Origin: Frankiales bacterium
GTDB lineage: Bacteria; Actinomycetota; Actinomycetes; Mycobacteriales; SCTD01
Direction: 5' to 3'
Length of the DNA: 12,813 nucleotides
NCBI GenBank assembly: GCA_025965755.1
Contig: JAOPWI010000422.1
Location: 1-12,813 of the forward strand
A program made the translations under genes and the position numbers. Numbering within the stretch: position 1 is the first letter of the stretch; every line of letters begins with the position of its first letter. The notes under the pieces are model-generated. The model was not told the DNA's origin, searched no databases, and worked only from the letters and a program-made list of their open reading frames with translations. Positions 12,428 through 12,813 of this stretch are shown one piece after another.

Positions 12428-12813
12428 GTGCGGCTTTCGCTGTTCGCGGTCAGGACGCCCGACGGCACTCCGCTGTTGAGGTACTCCAGTCCCTCCTCGA
12501 GGTCGAGAGCGGTGTGCACCTGCCCCACGCTCATCCCGAGCATGACCATCGCCAGCGCGACGTCCGGCTGGATCCCGACGATGACGGTCATGGCGCCGCG
12601 CAGGCGGGCCATCTCCGCGATGTTGCTCAGCGTGCGGGAGCCGAACGAATCCAGGACGTCCAGCGCCGCCACGTCGATGACGACGCCACGGGAGCGGTGC
12701 TGGCCGATCTTCTCGATCAGATCCTTCTGGAAGCGGAGCATCTGGGTGTCGTCCAGTGCGGTGTGGATGGAGGCGATCAGGTAGGCCCCCTGCCGCAGGA
12801 TGGAGACCAGTGC
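12424..12813 (-). CDS. RsbS-like STAS domain protein (stressosome component), 5' end outside the window
   Basis: The frame stays open to the right edge, giving 129 visible residues. An internal ATG at 12741 is not the start, because the upstream sequence (VSILRQGAYLIASIHTALDD) is the expected first strand and helix of RsbS. The STAS core follows: HRSRGVVIDVAALDVLDSFGSR, where the Ser of DSFGSR (visible residue 56) aligns with the phosphorylated Ser of RsbS. RLRGAMTVIVGIQPDVALAMVMLGMSVGQVHTALDLEEGLEYL completes the domain. RsbS forms the stressosome core with RsbR and holds RsbT until phosphorylated. The final 15 residues are a loose polar tail. It overlaps the RsbU_N gene by 4 nt. An rsbR-type gene would be expected upstream, outside the window. 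Confidence 0.9.
   Translation of the reverse strand, partial: ALVSILRQGAYLIASIHTALDDTQMLRFQKDLIEKIGQHRSRGVVIDVAALDVLDSFGSRTLSNIAEMARLRGAMTVIVGIQPDVALAMVMLGMSVGQVHTALDLEEGLEYLNSGVPSGVLTANSESRT

Overview
The window comes from a very GC-rich actinobacterium (Actinomycetota). GTG and TTG starts are common, genes are packed with 0-4 nt junctions, and the proteins read like mycobacterial and streptomycete orthologues. I cannot name the genus from sequence alone.

Layout. Positions 1-9724 are a minus-strand block of housekeeping genes. Read in the direction of transcription (right to left) they are: a stand-alone PemK/MazF-like protein, hrcA with a CIRCE operator, dnaJ2, rsmE, a Pro/Ser-rich surface protein, a HIT protein, phoH, ybeY, a CNNM/CBS (CorC-type) membrane protein, a cytidine-deaminase-like protein, era, recO, and the start of a TauE/SafE-type permease cut by the left edge. 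The hrcA-dnaJ2-rsmE-phoH-ybeY-CorC-CDA-like-era-recO order is the conserved actinobacterial arrangement (in M. tuberculosis it runs Rv2374c to Rv2362c, from memory). It joins heat-shock control, ribosome assembly and rRNA maturation (RsmE, YbeY, Era) and DNA repair (RecO).

Positions 9863-11071 hold a plus-strand ornithine aminotransferase (rocD), divergent from the PemK-like gene. Positions 11072-12133 are gene-poor. They contain a small secreted-protein gene that is split between reading frames, a strong hairpin beyond it, and one doubtful small membrane ORF. Positions 12134-12813 (minus) hold the 3' end of a stressosome-type module: an RsbS-like STAS protein running off the right edge, overlapped by a free-standing RsbU N-terminal domain with no phosphatase domain.

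Regulation visible in the sequence: a CIRCE element with 11-bp perfect arms upstream of hrcA; a recurrent TANNNT box ending 6-7 nt before a start codon (recO, the Pro-rich protein, the PemK-like gene, rocD, and a mini-ORF before phoH), which suggests leaderless transcripts; and a hairpin between the CDA-like gene and era.

I saw no CRISPR array, insertion sequence, rRNA, tRNA, prophage or obvious defence island, and no clear new multi-gene system. The items most worth a second look are the RsbS/RsbU_N pair, the frame-split secreted protein, the cytidine-deaminase pseudoenzyme and the solitary PemK-like protein.
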